Part shown: positions 10,985-22,300 of the stretch, piece after piece
Position numbering within the stretch: the first letter of the stretch is position 1
Layout of the letters: every line of letters starts with the position of its first letter
Assembly: GCA_007922195.1 (NCBI GenBank)
Contig: ML682224.1
Span: 343,194 to 407,193 of the forward strand
Source of the DNA: Podocnemis expansa
Taxonomy: Eukaryota; Chordata; Testudines; Podocnemididae
Length of the DNA stretch: 64,000 bases
Reading direction: 5' to 3'
Notes under the pieces: generated by a model
What the model saw: only the letters and a program-made list of their open reading frames with translations
What the model was told of the DNA's origin: nothing
Databases searched by the model: none
Made by a program: the position numbers and the translations under genes

Positions 10985-11600
10985 CAGAGACCCTGAGAAG
11001 GGAGGGTGGGGAGAAGGAGGAGTGGAGCAGGGAAGTGTGGGGACAGGTGGCAGATTCAGACTTTGCAAGAGAGTGAGGTGCAGGTGGTGTGTGGACAGAA
11101 TGATGAGAGGGAAGAGAAGCATGGGGTATCTGTAGCAGAAGGCAGGAGGAAGAAATGTGGAGGGAACAGGCTTCTGGATTGGGAGTAGGATGAGGAGTGG
11201 AGATGCAGCAGAAGGGGGTCAGGGATGCAGGGAGAGGAGAGAGTATGGAGAAAAAGTGAGGACGTAGGCCAGGAGAAGGAAAGGGAAGGAAAACAAAGGG
11301 GGGGCAAAAGAAGGGATGTGGTGAAGAGAAAGATCTGAAAAGGGGGGAGGAGGATAGGCTGGGAAGGGTGATCTTTTACAGGTGCATGATGTGGGGGTCA
11401 GAGACAAGACAGCAAGAGAGTGGTGTTAGGAAGGGAGGGAATATGGAGCAGGAGATGAGAGGGGGAGATAGTCAAGACTGGAGCATGAAGGCAGGATGGA
11501 AGGGAGGTTGCAGGAGGCAGTCTGGGGCATGTGGATGGGGAATGTAGGAGAGAGGGTCAGCAATGGAGGGAGGAAGAACAGAGGAGTGTAAAGGAAGGGG
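10985..11600. repeat. Long polypurine tract (plus) / polypyrimidine tract (minus)
   Basis: About 600 bp in which the plus strand is overwhelmingly A and G with few pyrimidine interruptions. It lies in the gene A first intron about 220 bp upstream of the SRCR acceptor, so the transcript would carry a long pyrimidine-rich stretch. ORFs there on the minus strand are only Pro/Ser/Leu low complexity. Confidence 0.75.
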
Positions 11601-11604
11601 CTCT

Positions 11605-12295
11605 AGGGTGAGTCTGTGCTTCCTAGTCTCAGACAGAGAATCTGAGTAGTCAGTCAGAAAACTGCTGCAGTGTGTGAAAGACTAAATCAATCCCATCCCA
11701 TCCTATTACAGTAACAGAACAGTTGAAGTCAATGGCTGGTATCAGTGAGACAGTCTCCCATATCTTGGTCTGTAACTCCCCCTTGAGCAATAGTACAAGT
11801 TCTGCATGCAAGGGTGAGCCAGGCTGTGTTAATTAGCTCAGTGAATTTCAGACTGTTTCCCAACCAGGCCTTCTTCAGCCTCAGGAGATGATCTGGGAGG
11901 GTAAGTGAAGGCAGCGCTGGGCCATGGTGTCATGAGACGCACATCCATGAACCCAGGTCTATGATCTATATGCTTTTTTTTTTTGTTCACTTATGCACTG
12001 TGACTGTATGATCTGATGCCATGTTAGATTCTTTTTGAATGTTCTACCATATGATTATGATATCATGTTTCCTGCATCATCATGTATGTGTGCCCGTAGG
12101 AAGCAAGTTACATAGCTCAGATTGTTTGTTTCTAGCACAGAAGCTGGAGAGTTACATGACAAAGGCAATACAAATTGACCTCCCAGCCTCAGGAAGGAGG
12201 AGGGAGGAGTCCGTGCAGATTGGAAACAAAAAGAGATGCTTTGAAGAGATTGAAGTATTTTACCTAGGCAACTCCATTTTGAAACATCTTCAAGC
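11605..12295. other. Intronic non-coding sequence, nothing recognised
   Basis: No repeat termini or exon signals stand out. Confidence 0.5.
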
Positions 12296-12457
12296 CACTG
12301 TTCCCTCTAAGCTGTGCACATGTGTGCATGCACACAGGCCATAAAACCTTCACACACAACAAAATAAAGTATGCACAAAAAAATTCAACAGTGCTAATAT
12401 TAGCACACACACAATTTTTTTGTGCACATAGCCTATGAAAAATTAGAGAGAACATTG
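12296..12457. mobile_element. Small palindromic MITE (CACTGTTCCCTCTAA ends)
   Basis: The ends CACTGTTCCCTCTAA and TTAGAGAGAACATTG are inverted repeats (13 of 15). The interior is GTGTGCATGCACACA-like alternating sequence. No matching 8-bp target duplication was found, so the superfamily is open. Confidence 0.55.
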
Positions 12458-12459
12458 TC

Positions 12460-13286
12460 TACAACAAGAATAGGGCCCTGCTTTAAAAGAAGAGAACAGC
12501 TATAAGCCATCACAGCCAGAATTGAGAGGTGGGAGGAGTATATTTGTAACAGTGTTATTATTTTAGTATTCATGTTATAATTTTCATTTCCCCCTGGTTG
12601 CTCCTGACTCAATTATATTATGATTCTGCATTAATTTGCTATAGTCTTACTTTAAATCCTATTCTGATCAATAAACTAGTATTTGTTACATCTGAAGCTG
12701 TGTGGACTTCAGAGAGTGTGAATACAGAAAATTGGGCATGATTCAGTTCAGTATTGCATGGACAGACTTGAATCCATGGTGTTTGGGAGACAGCCCCAGT
12801 CCTGGTAAGACAGAGGCTTCCACTGTGGTATCTGGGACTGGAGGTGCTCGCTGGGAGACCGTCCCCTCTGTGACTGGAGAGAGCACTCTCACTGCCTGGT
12901 ACCAGCTACATGCAGGAAACAAGACTGGACTAACTCAGCACTGAGTGGCCACCTAGCTAGGCAGGGTGTGCTGGGGTTCCAGACTGGAGACTGGGGGCGG
13001 GCTCACAGGAGCACACCAGATGGGATCTGGGAAACAGTCAATCACACATAGCCAGCAAGTCCTCCTGTCAGAGTGAGCAGAGGGTAAATGCAGTTTCCAG
13101 CTGAGCAGCCAGGGAAGTTGTAGAGTTTGGTGCATTAAACGGTGACAATTCATCCTTAAATTCACACCCCTATTCTGGCAGAGGAGTAGAGGGGAATTCA
13201 AATGTGCACAGACAGACTGAATAAAAGCTGGCTTTACAGGACATGCTTACTCTGGCAATTTAGGAGGCGTAATCAGAACTAAATTA
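12460..13286. other. Intronic non-coding sequence, nothing recognised
   Basis: No definite repeat or exon. Confidence 0.5.
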
Positions 13287-13867
13287 GCCCCTATCTACAC
13301 TAGGCTTTCATTAGCTGGAATCAAGGAATCCCTTGATTCAAACTAGTTACGTTGAACTAGCCATTAGTTTGAACTTAGTTCAAACTAAAGCAATGTAGGC
13401 ACATTCTAAATTGTGGTTTAACCTTCTTTCTCCTAGGGTGCATGGCACAAGGAAGGAAGGGCCTGCCCTGGCCACTGTCCCTCCCCACCCTGTCAGTCAC
13501 ACCCAGCGAGGACAGTCTGCTCTGTTCATGGGCAGGTGGTGGAGAAGAGGGTGCCTGATGACAGGTCCAGCCCTCAGCAATCTTTGCTAAGAGAGTGGTT
13601 CGTGAGCAAGCCTTTTATGATGACCACTTGATGTTGGGCTTGCTGCATCTAGAGCACAGCATCAGGCTGCTTGAACCACCAGTGAGGCATTTGGCTTTGG
13701 CCTCCGAGTGATGGGGGGCCCTTTCCCCCCACAGTTCACAGAGGTTGTGAAGCACACAACAGGTGCTTGGTGAGGTGTGAGCATTTCAGGAGGGCTCCCC
13801 ATCATGCCTTGAGCCATCAAAGGCACAATCTGGCAGCACTTGTTGAGCCTTCTCATAGACTGAGACG
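13287..13867 (-). mobile_element. Left part of Harbinger transposon B: terminus and transposase C-terminal remnant
   Basis: Starts with a degenerate Harbinger-type terminus (CCCTATCTACACTAG) and subterminal TTCAAACTA motifs. The minus strand at about 13640-13860 then encodes, with frame changes, CCVLHNLCELWGER, matching the (A)CCVLHNICE block of PIF/Harbinger transposases, preceded by a DCAF remnant that corresponds to the V(E/D)CAFG block. The sequence breaks off where the LINE begins at 13868; the preceding part of the transposase lies at 22881 onward. Confidence 0.55.
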
Positions 13868-14448
13868 CATAGAATCTCAGGTCAGAAGAGACCGGTATGA
13901 TAATCTAGTCTGACCTGCTGCACAATGCTGGCCTCAAAACCTCACCCACCCACACCATCAATAAGCCGCTAACCAAGGACTGAATTATTTAAGTCCTCAA
14001 ATCATGATTTAAGGACTTTAAGATACATAGAATTCACCAGTAGGTGAGGAAGGAAAAAAAAAAAAAAAAGAAAACAAAAATCAACCAAAAAAGCTTCCAG
14101 ACCCCTAGCCAATCTGGCCTGGGGTAAAATTTCCTTTCTTACCCCAGATATGGTGATCAGTTAAACCCTGAGCACATGGACAAGTCTCAAATGCCAGTCA
14201 GCCAATGAATTCTCTGTAATAACTCAGAACCCACCCCATCTACCCTGCCTTCTTAGGCCACATGCATCTCCACCACCACTAGTCAAAGATCAAAGATCAG
14301 TCAATTTCCAAAGTATGCCATCCCATCATACCATTCCCTCCATAAACATATTAAGATCAGTTTTGAAAGCAGTTATGTTTTTTGCCCCCACAGCTCCCCT
14401 TGGAAGGCTATTCTAGAACTTTACTCCTCTAATGGTTAGAAACTTGCA

Positions 14449-14940
14449 TCAAATTTCAAGCCTAAATTTCCTAATGGACAATTTGTAACCATTTGTTCTA
14501 GTGTCCACATTGGTGCTGTACTCAAATAATTTCTCTCCCTTCCTGGCATTTATCCCTCTGATGTATTTATAGAGAGCAATTGTATCACCCCTCAACCTTC
14601 TTTTTGTTAGGCTATACAAGTCAAGCTCCTTGAATCTCCTCTCATAAGGCAAGTGTTCCACTCCATGGACCATCCTTGTAGCCCTTCTCTGCACCTGTTC
14701 CAATATGAATTCATCCTTTTTAAATGTGGGGGACCAGAGCTGCACACAATATTCTGGATGAGGTCTCACCAGTGCCTTGTACAGTGACACTAACACCTCC
14801 CTGTCTCTACTTGAAATACCTCTCCTGGTACATTTTAGAACTGGATTTGCTTTTTTCACAGCCTTATGATACTGGCAACTCATAGTCATCCTGTGATAAA
14901 CCAGTACTCCCAGATCCTTCTCCTCCTCAGTCCATTCCAA
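14449..14940 (-). pseudogene. CR1-type LINE ORF2 C-terminal region
   Basis: A 163-codon open stretch: EWTEEEKDLGVLV, LVRPHPEYCVQLWSP, EQVQRRATRMVHG, YERRFKELDLYSL. This is the conserved region downstream of the reverse transcriptase in CR1 ORF2. It is an isolated open piece of the dead element. Confidence 0.85.
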
Positions 14941-15185
14941 CTAATGTGTCCCCAAATTATAGGGGAAAAAAGTTTCCCCCCCCCAACTGCATGCCCTTGC
15001 ACTTCCCATTATCAAATTTCATCCTATTTCTGATACTCCAGTTCACAAGGTCCTCCCGATCTTTTTGTATGGTATCCCAGTCTTCTCTGTATTGGTGATA
15101 CCTCCAAACTTGGTGTAATCTGCAACGTTTATTAGCACATTCCCACTTTATGTGCTAAGGTCAGTGACAAAAAGGTTAAATGATA

Positions 15186-15461
15186 TTAGTCCAAGACCAA
15201 TTCCTGAGGAATTCCACTGGTAACTTCCCTCCAGCTTGACAGTTCACCCTTGAGTATTACCCACTGTGGCCTCCCCCTTAGCCAATTCCTTATCCACCTT
15301 ACTATATTCATATTAATCCCCATCTTCTGTAACTTAACTAATAAGTCCTTATGTAGAACTGTATCAAATGCCTTCCTGAAATCTAAGTAAATTAAGTCCA
15401 CCACATTCCCCTTATCAAAAAAGTCTGTTATACTCTCAAAAAAGATCACGGTCTGACACAA
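15186..15461 (-). pseudogene. CR1-type LINE reverse transcriptase fragment
   Basis: Contains LIYLDFRKAFDTV (palm motif A with catalytic Asp), WIRNWLRGR and EVTSGIPQELVL (normally [11 protein letters not shown]). The frame closes just where FADDTK, motif C, would follow, so the active-site DD is not in this open segment. Confidence 0.85.
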
Positions 15462-16053
15462 TCTACTGTTTGTAACACCATGTTGTATTTTATCTCACTT
15501 ACCGTCATCCTCAATATCCTAAAGTACTTTCTCCTTCAAACTTTCTCCAAGACTTTGCATACTACTTAGATCAAACTAACAGGCCTCTAGTTACATGGAT
15601 CAGTTTTACTCCCTTTCTTGAAAATAGAAGCTATATTAGTGATTCTCCAGTCACATGGCACAACCCTCAAGTTTACAGATCCATTAAAAATCTCACATAA
15701 TGGGCTGGCAAATTCAGGAGACAGTTCCTTTAATATCCTCAGATGGAGATTATCTGAGCCTCCTCACCCCCATTTAGTTCCATCCAGCAGCTATGGTTTG
15801 GCTTCTACCTAATGTATGGTAATTCCAACTTCCATGACCTTGTTCCCATAAATTACTCTCTCTCTATCGCTCAGCTTGGCTTCACTCTCTTTAAAAACAG
15901 ATGCAAAGTACTTATTTAGACATTCATCCATGACTAGATAATCCTTGGTCTCCACCCCATCCTCAGTTTTTAGCAGTCCCACTTCTTGTTTTTGTTTTCT
16001 TCCTAATTTAATGGCTAAAGAACCTTTTACTGTTCATTTTAACTCTCTTTATA

Positions 16054-16438
16054 GGCTGTGTTCACACAGCACTCTTATTTCAAAACAACAGAGGTTGTTT
16101 CAAAATAAGAAATACCCTGTTCACACGATGCACGGTTGTTTTGAAACAACAGCACCCGTTGTTTCGAAACAATTTAAACCCCCTGTGGGGACAAAACAAC
16201 GTTGTTTCAAAACGATTGTTTTGAAACAATGCCGTCCGAACATGTTGTTTTGAAACAACAGTGACTTGTTTTGAAATAACTGTTGCCTGAAACTGCTATT
16301 TCGCTTTGAGCTTTTTTCCTTAATTCAAATTAACAAACTGTTAATTCGAATTAAGTTATTTTGAAATAAGGCATTATTTCAATACAAGTTGTTTCGACAC
16401 AACTTGTATCAAAATAATGCCTGTGTGTGAACACAGCC
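16054..16438. mobile_element. Palindromic MITE with 3-bp target duplication (ATA)
   Basis: The ends GGCTGTGTTCACACA and TGTGTGAACACAGCC are near-perfect inverted repeats, flanked by ATA on both sides (16051-16053, 16439-16441). The interior consists of GTTGTTTTGAAACAAC-type self-complementary units. It is inserted inside the LINE ORF2; reading on either side of it continues the LINE. The 3-bp duplication suggests a PIF/Harbinger-mobilised MITE. Confidence 0.85.
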
Positions 16439-16756
16439 ATAAGGTCCAGCTCTGCTTGACTTTTTGTCTATCTCTACATGTTCTGACCTCTAAAATGTAG
16501 CTTTCCTTGCTGATCCCTTTCACTTTCCACTCCTTCTAGGCTCTGTGCTTCCTACTAATCACCTTTCCAAAGATGCTTACTCATGCTGCTTGGTCTTGAC
16601 TATGAATTTTTTTCCCCTTCCTTGGAATGTAGGCTTCAGATAGCTCCTATAACTTTGATTTGAAACAATTCCAAGTCTCTTCTACCTTTGCATTCCTGAG
16701 TTCTTCAGTCCAGTCCACTTCCCCAACAAATTCCCTTAATCTTCCAAAGTTAACCC

Positions 16757-17543
16757 TGTCAAGGCTTTTTCCCCACTCTGGCACTCTGAGTACAGAAGGT
16801 GGGGGCCCGCAACAGGCCAGAAAAGCCACTGGCCTTAAAGCCTGCTCCTAAAAGTCTCCAAGGCCTCCAATTCCTGGCCTTGGAGTGGTATCGCTGCCAC
16901 CACCCAAATGCAAAAAAAAAAACCTCTTGAGACCCAGGAAGGCGCACTTGGGAATTCCTCCCTGTGAGGTACTTGCAATCCTGTTTATTCCTCTCTCAGG
17001 AAAATGACTGAACTCCAGCTGCAATATGAGCTGGAACTGGAACAGGGTTCCCTCTAGTAGCTGCCTGTGCAGTCTAAGGCACATGCACACAAACCTCTTG
17101 CCTTTCAGGACACAGAACCAGAACTTGCTTAAAAGGTAAACTGTTTAATCAAAAAGAACAGATAATAAACACAGAGAGTTGCTTCTCTGGGAATTAACTT
17201 AGGTAGTTACAGGGTAATGGGGGTGGTTACATGTGCTCAGCACAGAGAAATCCAAAAAACAAGCCAAAAACAAAGAAAATACCCTGACCGCGTCTAAGTA
17301 AACATTCCCTGTTCTACCCACGCCTGGTCAGTAACAAATTTAACTTATCTTTGGTAAGGATGTTGCTGGATTCTTCCTCAGGCCCCTCTGGCCTCCTCCT
17401 GATCCTTCCAGGAGCTCTGCTGCATCCAAACAGGCCCAGGCCAGGCTGCTGTTACCATTCAAAAACCTGTGCTTCGTTCCTATTGGCTGTCCTGGGACTC
17501 ACTGACCAGAGTGTTAACCCCTTCCTCCCCAAGGGTTACTACA
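16757..17543 (-). repeat. 3' LTR of the Gypsy-like element
   Basis: 787 bp, starting on the minus strand with TGTAGTAACCCTTGGGGAGG and ending with the complement of TGTCAAGG. Its start is duplicated at 18438-18484, which defines the LTR boundary. Confidence 0.8.
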
Positions 17544-17619
17544 CGCCCCCCAAATCACAGACGGTGCTGGGCAGCCTGCTGTAGGCTGGACCCACACTGG
17601 CTGTGATTTCTTCCTGGGA

Positions 17620-18427
17620 CTAGGAAAGAACAGGGTTAATACAGTACCATGTACACATATAAAAGTCACTGAAGTCACATGATCTCAACTGGGCTCCACT
17701 GTTGGTCTGGGCCCTCTCCATCCCAACTGCTTTATCTGTGGTGTCCCTCTTCCCGGTTGAGGGGTGCACCCAGGCTGTTGTCTGTATAGATCTTTCTTGT
17801 CCATCCCAGACCTGGCCAACTTTGGCCTTCTTGCCCCCACCCTCTTTAACCTGAGGGGGCAATGTCTCTTTATATGGCCTTGCTCCTGGCACCAGAAACA
17901 TCTCCTTTGTTTCCTCCAGGCCACAGGTGTCTCGGGCTGAGTCTCTACCCTGGGACTTACCCTGTCTTTCTGGACCAGGCACTCTTTCCTGAAGTGCCCT
18001 CTGGCCCCACAAGTCCAGCAAGCCCCTCCCCACCCTGTTACCTCTGCAGGAGTGGTTTTCAGGGGTCCTCCCCACAAGCCTTTGGTCATGTTCACCCCAG
18101 CATGACCAGTAGGATGGTCCTGGGCTAAGCTCAAGAGCTTTCCCCTGTACTTAGTTGGAACTACCAACTGTCTCTGAGGATGCCAGTCCTTCTTGTGCCC
18201 ACACAAGAGAGTCTCTTCGTGTAAAAGTCCTCTTTCGATTCCAAGCCTGGTCCTATTTGAAGAGCTGAGAGGTGATGGGCCACTCCGTGCCAACCTCCAA
18301 GCTCCCTTGAGGCTCTCATTTGCCTCCTGCTTGGCTTGGAACTGCTCCCTTGATGCTGGGGACCTCAGTTCCTCCCTGGATTGTGGACTCAGGCTCAGTC
18401 CCTCTGGAAGTGATGCAGGCAACGTGG
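17620..18427 (-). pseudogene. Rearranged retrotransposon ORF: integrase N-terminal part followed by Gag zinc knuckles
   Basis: From the gap leftward the minus strand reads REQFQAKQEA, then LVVPTKYRGKLLSLAQDHP and GHAGVNMTK, the N-terminal His-rich zinc-binding part of a Gypsy-type integrase (its Cys pair is missing). In the same frame come two CX2CX4HX4C knuckles, CWTCGARGHFRKEC (17979-18020) and CFWCQEQGHIKRHC (17859-17900), typical of Gag nucleocapsid. Gag normally precedes Pol, so this order is inverted and the whole reverse transcriptase is absent. Either the copy is a recombined non-autonomous derivative, or the assembly around the gap joined two pieces. Confidence 0.7.
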
Positions 18428-18437
18428 NNNNNNNNNN
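18428..18437. other. Assembly gap (10 N)
   Basis: Ten Ns inside the LTR element, just inside its right terminus. The true missing length is unknown and probably includes most of the 5' LTR. Confidence 0.99.
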
Positions 18438-18670
18438 ACTCACTGACCAGAGTGTTAACCCCTTCCTCCCCAAGGGTTACTACAAACCCTTTTAAAGTCA
18501 AAGATCCTGGTCACAGATTTATTTTCTGTTTATGCTTCCAATTAGTTTGCACTGAATTAGCTTGTGGTCACTTGATCCTAAGCTGTCACCTGCAACCAGT
18601 TCCTCTATGACGTCCTCAGTACTCACCAGTACCAACTGTAAGATGGCATCCCCTCTCACTGACTCACTAA

Positions 18671-19118
18671 GGCTATGTCTACACATAGAGTTTCAATTTG
18701 AATTGCTGAATTTGAATTAGTCAATTCGAACTAATAATTATTAATTCAAATTCAGTCAATTCAAATCCATATGGCCACACTAGAAAATCCAATTTGAATT
18801 GGCACGTCCATGAATAGGACTTGTTAGTTCGAATTAGGTAGTGGGCACTATTATATAGGGAAAATCAAGCTGTGGCTAATTTGAAGTAACAGTGAGTTCA
18901 AACTGACATGGCCACACTGGATCAATTCAAATTACTCAGTTTGAATTGACCCTGACTTTGAAGTCAAACAAGATTTGACCAATTCAAAGTCAGCTTTCAT
19001 CAATTCAAACTGAGGATTTCCTCATTTCAAATTGATGAAAGCGAGTGTGGCCATGCACTTAATAGAATTTGAACTGACGACAATCAGTTCGAATTCAGCT
19101 CAAAGAGTAGACATATCC
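18671..19118. mobile_element. MITE with TAA target duplication (TTGAATT-rich)
   Basis: Termini GGCTATGTCTAC and GTAGACATATCC, flanked by TAA (18668-18670, 19119-19121), as expected for PIF/Harbinger. The interior is made of AATTCGAATT / TTGAATTGA self-complementary units. It interrupts the LINE endonuclease. Confidence 0.85.
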
Positions 19119-19120
19119 TA

Positions 19121-19440
19121 AGAGTTTGGAGAAAAATTCATCAGCTATCACATCCAGGAAAATCTGGAAACCCTTATTACTACTAGCACACGTCCACCAG
19201 TCTATATCTGGAAAATTAAATTCTCCCATAATCACATAGTTCCCAGTAATATTTACTTCCTTAAAGAGGTTCCTATCCAAGTCTAAATCAGATCCTGGTG
19301 GTGTGTAACCCACCCCAAGTACTATCACCAGCAAAACTCTAGTAGTTTTTCTCCCCAATGCAATTTTTACCCAGATTGATTCTGTCTTGTTAATTCCATT
19401 GCTTTGAATTTCCTTACAGTCTACCTTCTCATTGATACAC
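19121..19440 (-). pseudogene. CR1-type LINE endonuclease fragment
   Basis: The minus strand reads GVGYTPPGSDLDLD, then VIMGEFNFPDIDWW, the apurinic-endonuclease-like domain of CR1 ORF2 (usual form MGDFNYPDICW). The usual GD is GE here. It continues on the far side of the MITE at 18671-19118. Confidence 0.85.
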
Positions 19441-19443
19441 AAT

Positions 19444-20149
19444 AGCTATGTTCAAACACAAAGTGCTTGTTTCAAAACAAGACGTTTCAAAACAAACCGT
19501 TTCGAAATAATGTGTTATTTCGAAACACCTTATTTTGAAAGATGAAAAAGTGTCTTCGAAATAAGGGAAACGAAATAGCATGTCCACAGTGTGGACATGC
19601 TATTTCACTTTGGGGGGGCTGCAGACCCCTGCAGGGTGAGTGCAGCCCGGAGCCTCACCCCGCCAGGGTCTGCAGGGGACTGCAGATCCCAGCGGGGTGA
19701 GGCGCCCGGCTTCACTTCAACCCACGGGGGTCTGCAGGGGACTGCAAACCCCGGCGGGGTGAGGCGCCTGGCTCCGCTTCACCCCGCGGGAGTCTGCAGT
19801 CCCCCTCTGCCAGCCAGGGGACACCCCTCAGCACCCTGGCCAGGGTGCTGAGGGTTCCCTGGCCAGGGTCCTGAGGGGGTAGCCTGCACCCTGGGAGGAA
19901 GGTCAAATGTTGTTTCAGAACAGTTTGTTCCAAAACAACAAGTCCCCAAGGGGTTGTTTTGAAACCACTGGTTTCAAAACAACCTTGTTTCAAAACGGAA
20001 GGAGGTTTAAGCCATTTCGAAACATGGCTCCCATTTTGAAACAAGGGAACCCCTTGTTTCAAAACGGGAGTATGTCGTGTGGACATGCTGTTTCTTATTT
20101 CGAAACAGCCTCTGTTGTTTTGAAATAAGAAGCGCCTGTGAACACACCC
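19444..20149. mobile_element. Palindromic MITE with GC-rich core
   Basis: Ends (A)GCTATGTTCAAACAC and GTGAACACACCC are inverted. The interior consists of TTTCGAAATAA / GTTTTGAAACAA units around a GC-rich core with CTGGCCAGGGTGCTGAGG. Flanking triplets (AAT/ATT) match only partly. The same core occurs at 28110-28160. Confidence 0.75.
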
Positions 20150-20590
20150 ATTGTCACTTCCACACCTTTGTCTTTATATCTGTCTTTCCCAAAATGCATG
20201 TAGCCTTCAATACCTGTACACTAGTCATGACTACTATTCCACCATGTTTCAGTTATCCCTATCATATCTAGTCTCACTTCCTCTACTAGTAGCTCCAGTT
20301 CCTCCATTTTCTTACCCAGGCTTCTCACATTAGTACATAAACATTTTAGTTTTGCTGCGTGGCCTCATTCACATTCTTTGCCTGATTTGACACAGTCGTT
20401 CTACTGCTAACATCTCACATTAGGCTGACATTTACACTAACTCTCCTTCTATCCTTCGAGCACCTCCCTATTTCTTTGCTCTTTCTTATTTCATTTTCCT
20501 TCTTCCCAACACTAATATAAGGCATTCAGATTATTTGGGCAGCTCCAAACCATCTCCCCGACTCCCTAATTTAAAGCTCTCTTCATCAGT

Positions 20591-21149
20591 GTGATGGAGT
20601 ATCCCATAAAAGCACTCTTGGATCCCATCTGTTCACAGCCAATCAGGACTCTGCTACAGTGGAGCCTTCTCCTGTTCTGCCAGGTCTCCACGCTACCTTG
20701 TAGCCAGCTCCCAAATCCAGGCTCAGAGGGTCCGACCCTTGCTCTGTCTGGTCTCCCCTGTAGGGGGTCCTCCCTCCAGAAGGGTTCTGGATGTCCCAAT
20801 CAGAAGTGACACCGAGCCACTGTAGAAGTCAGAAGGTTTATTAGCAATCCAGTTTGCACAGCAGCTAGGACAGTTGGTTTTCAGATTAACAAAGAGGTAT
20901 AGCAGGAAATCCTAGGATGAGCCACGGGGAGATCCTGCCTCTCTGACTCCCATTTCACTACTACCCTCCTCCTCTCTTAGCCCTTTGTTCTCCTTCCTGA
21001 CCACCTGATCTGCCCCTGGTCTAAACCGGCCACAGCCTGTGTCACCCACAGATGGTCCAGGTAAGGTCTGTCTAAAGCCCACCCCTAGTGGTTCTTATAG
21101 TTATTACACCCCACTGTCCCATCACCAGAATCCCCATGTCCCATCACCA
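20591..21149 (-). mobile_element. Probable solo LTR inside the LINE
   Basis: Inverted ends TGTGATGG and CCATCACCA, and on the minus strand an AATAAA (complement of TTTATT at about 20836) followed by a CTTCTGAC...GGTGTC region, as expected for R-U5. It splits ORF1 and ORF2 of the minus-strand LINE. A target duplication could not be resolved. Confidence 0.55.
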
Positions 21150-21189
21150 AAGTACAGGAGCAGAAAAGAGGAGCATTTTGGATATTGCT

Positions 21190-22300
21190 CCTGACATCCT
21201 AAAGTAGCCCAAGATGTTTTCTTACTTCATCACAATCAGTTATGCTAACCTCTCTACCAGAAGCCTGCTTCCCTCCCTGCTCAGGTGTAGTCCATCCCAG
21301 GAGAACAGTCATCTGCTCATGAATGTCTCCCAGTGATCATACATTCCAAAGCCACCCTTATAGCACCACTGCCTGAGACAACTGTTTATCATCAGGATCT
21401 TCTTGCACCTTTGTCATCCTTCTGTAGGGACAGGCAGAATCTCACTAAAGATCATCTGAGCCTCTGTTTCCTTGAGAGTCCTCCCTAGCCTGGCTTAGTC
21501 CCCTCTGATATATTCCAGAGAGAAACTACCTACATTTGTGTCCACATGAAGGACAATCAGAGAATTCTTTCCACTCCCATTAAGATCCTCTTCAGCCTCA
21601 GATTGACATTGCATATCTTCACACCCAGCAAGCAGCATACCATTCTGTTCTTGGGATCAGCTCTGGTTAAAGGCCTCTGTCCTTCTCAGCAGGGAGTCTC
21701 CAATCACATAAACTTGCATTTTCCTGGCAACAGTGCAGTTCTCTAGCCTAACCCCACTTCTTTCTGGCCATGAGTCCTCAGTTCTAGAGCTTTTCTCTGA
21801 AATCCTCTGCACCCACTCCTGAATCCCTCTGGGGCTCTTACTGGGAGGAATCTCCATTGGCTCATCCCTTCTTTGGATAAGACTAACTGTTCTTTGCTTC
21901 TTGCTTGCACCACCACTTTCAGGAACCACGTACTATGCTCCTTCACTTGCCAACACTGCAAACCTGTTTCTGAGCTCTATTTCTCCTTTGTTATCCTGCC
22001 TTTTCCTCTGCCAGCTTCTCACAGTCATGTGCTTCCACTGGCTACTTTCATCTCCCAGTATTCTGCTTTCATGGTCTGATGGTCCTGCTTCTATCTGCAC
22101 ATCTGGCATTTCTCTTAAAACTCCCTCATTTGTCTGATCCATCAGTTGTTCAAACCCCCTTCTAAACTCAATAAGAGTTTCCATTTGCATCTCTTACCCC
22201 CAAATTTTCTCTCCCATCAAACCTATGTGGTGGCACTTCATACATATGAATGCCTTTGGAGGTACCCCCTCCAAAATCATATACATAATGCCTAGAGTGT
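21190..22300 (-). pseudogene. CR1-type LINE ORF1 (zinc-finger and esterase region)
   Basis: The minus strand encodes GGGTSKGIHMYEVPPHRFDG near 22210-22280 and, further on, KMQVYVIGDSLLRRTE and SLIVLHVDTN, the GDSL block and the VFHVGTND block of the SGNH-esterase domain known in ORF1 of turtle and bird CR1. It is broken into several frames, and the second block carries D in place of the usual G (HVDTN). Confidence 0.75.

Larger units (their letters stand above)
16757..18484 (-). mobile_element. LTR retrotransposon (Gypsy-like) with target duplication AACCC and assembly gap
   Basis: Bounded by TG...CA on the plus strand (TGTCAAGG at 16757, TTACTACA to 18484) with the 5-mer AACCC at 16752-16756 and 18485-18489. 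The left (3') LTR runs 16757-17543. The same 40-odd terminal bases recur at 18438-18484, the edge of the 5' LTR, most of which is hidden by ten Ns. A purine-rich tract (TTGGGGGGCG on minus) lies immediately before the 3' LTR. The interior carries part of an integrase and two CCHC knuckles. It interrupts the LINE exactly between its endonuclease and spacer segments. Confidence 0.88.

Noticed and set aside
10482..11135. 217-codon plus-strand ORF
   Set aside because: It is the antisense of the SRCR exon extended into the purine tract. The minus strand carries the real domain with its splice sites.
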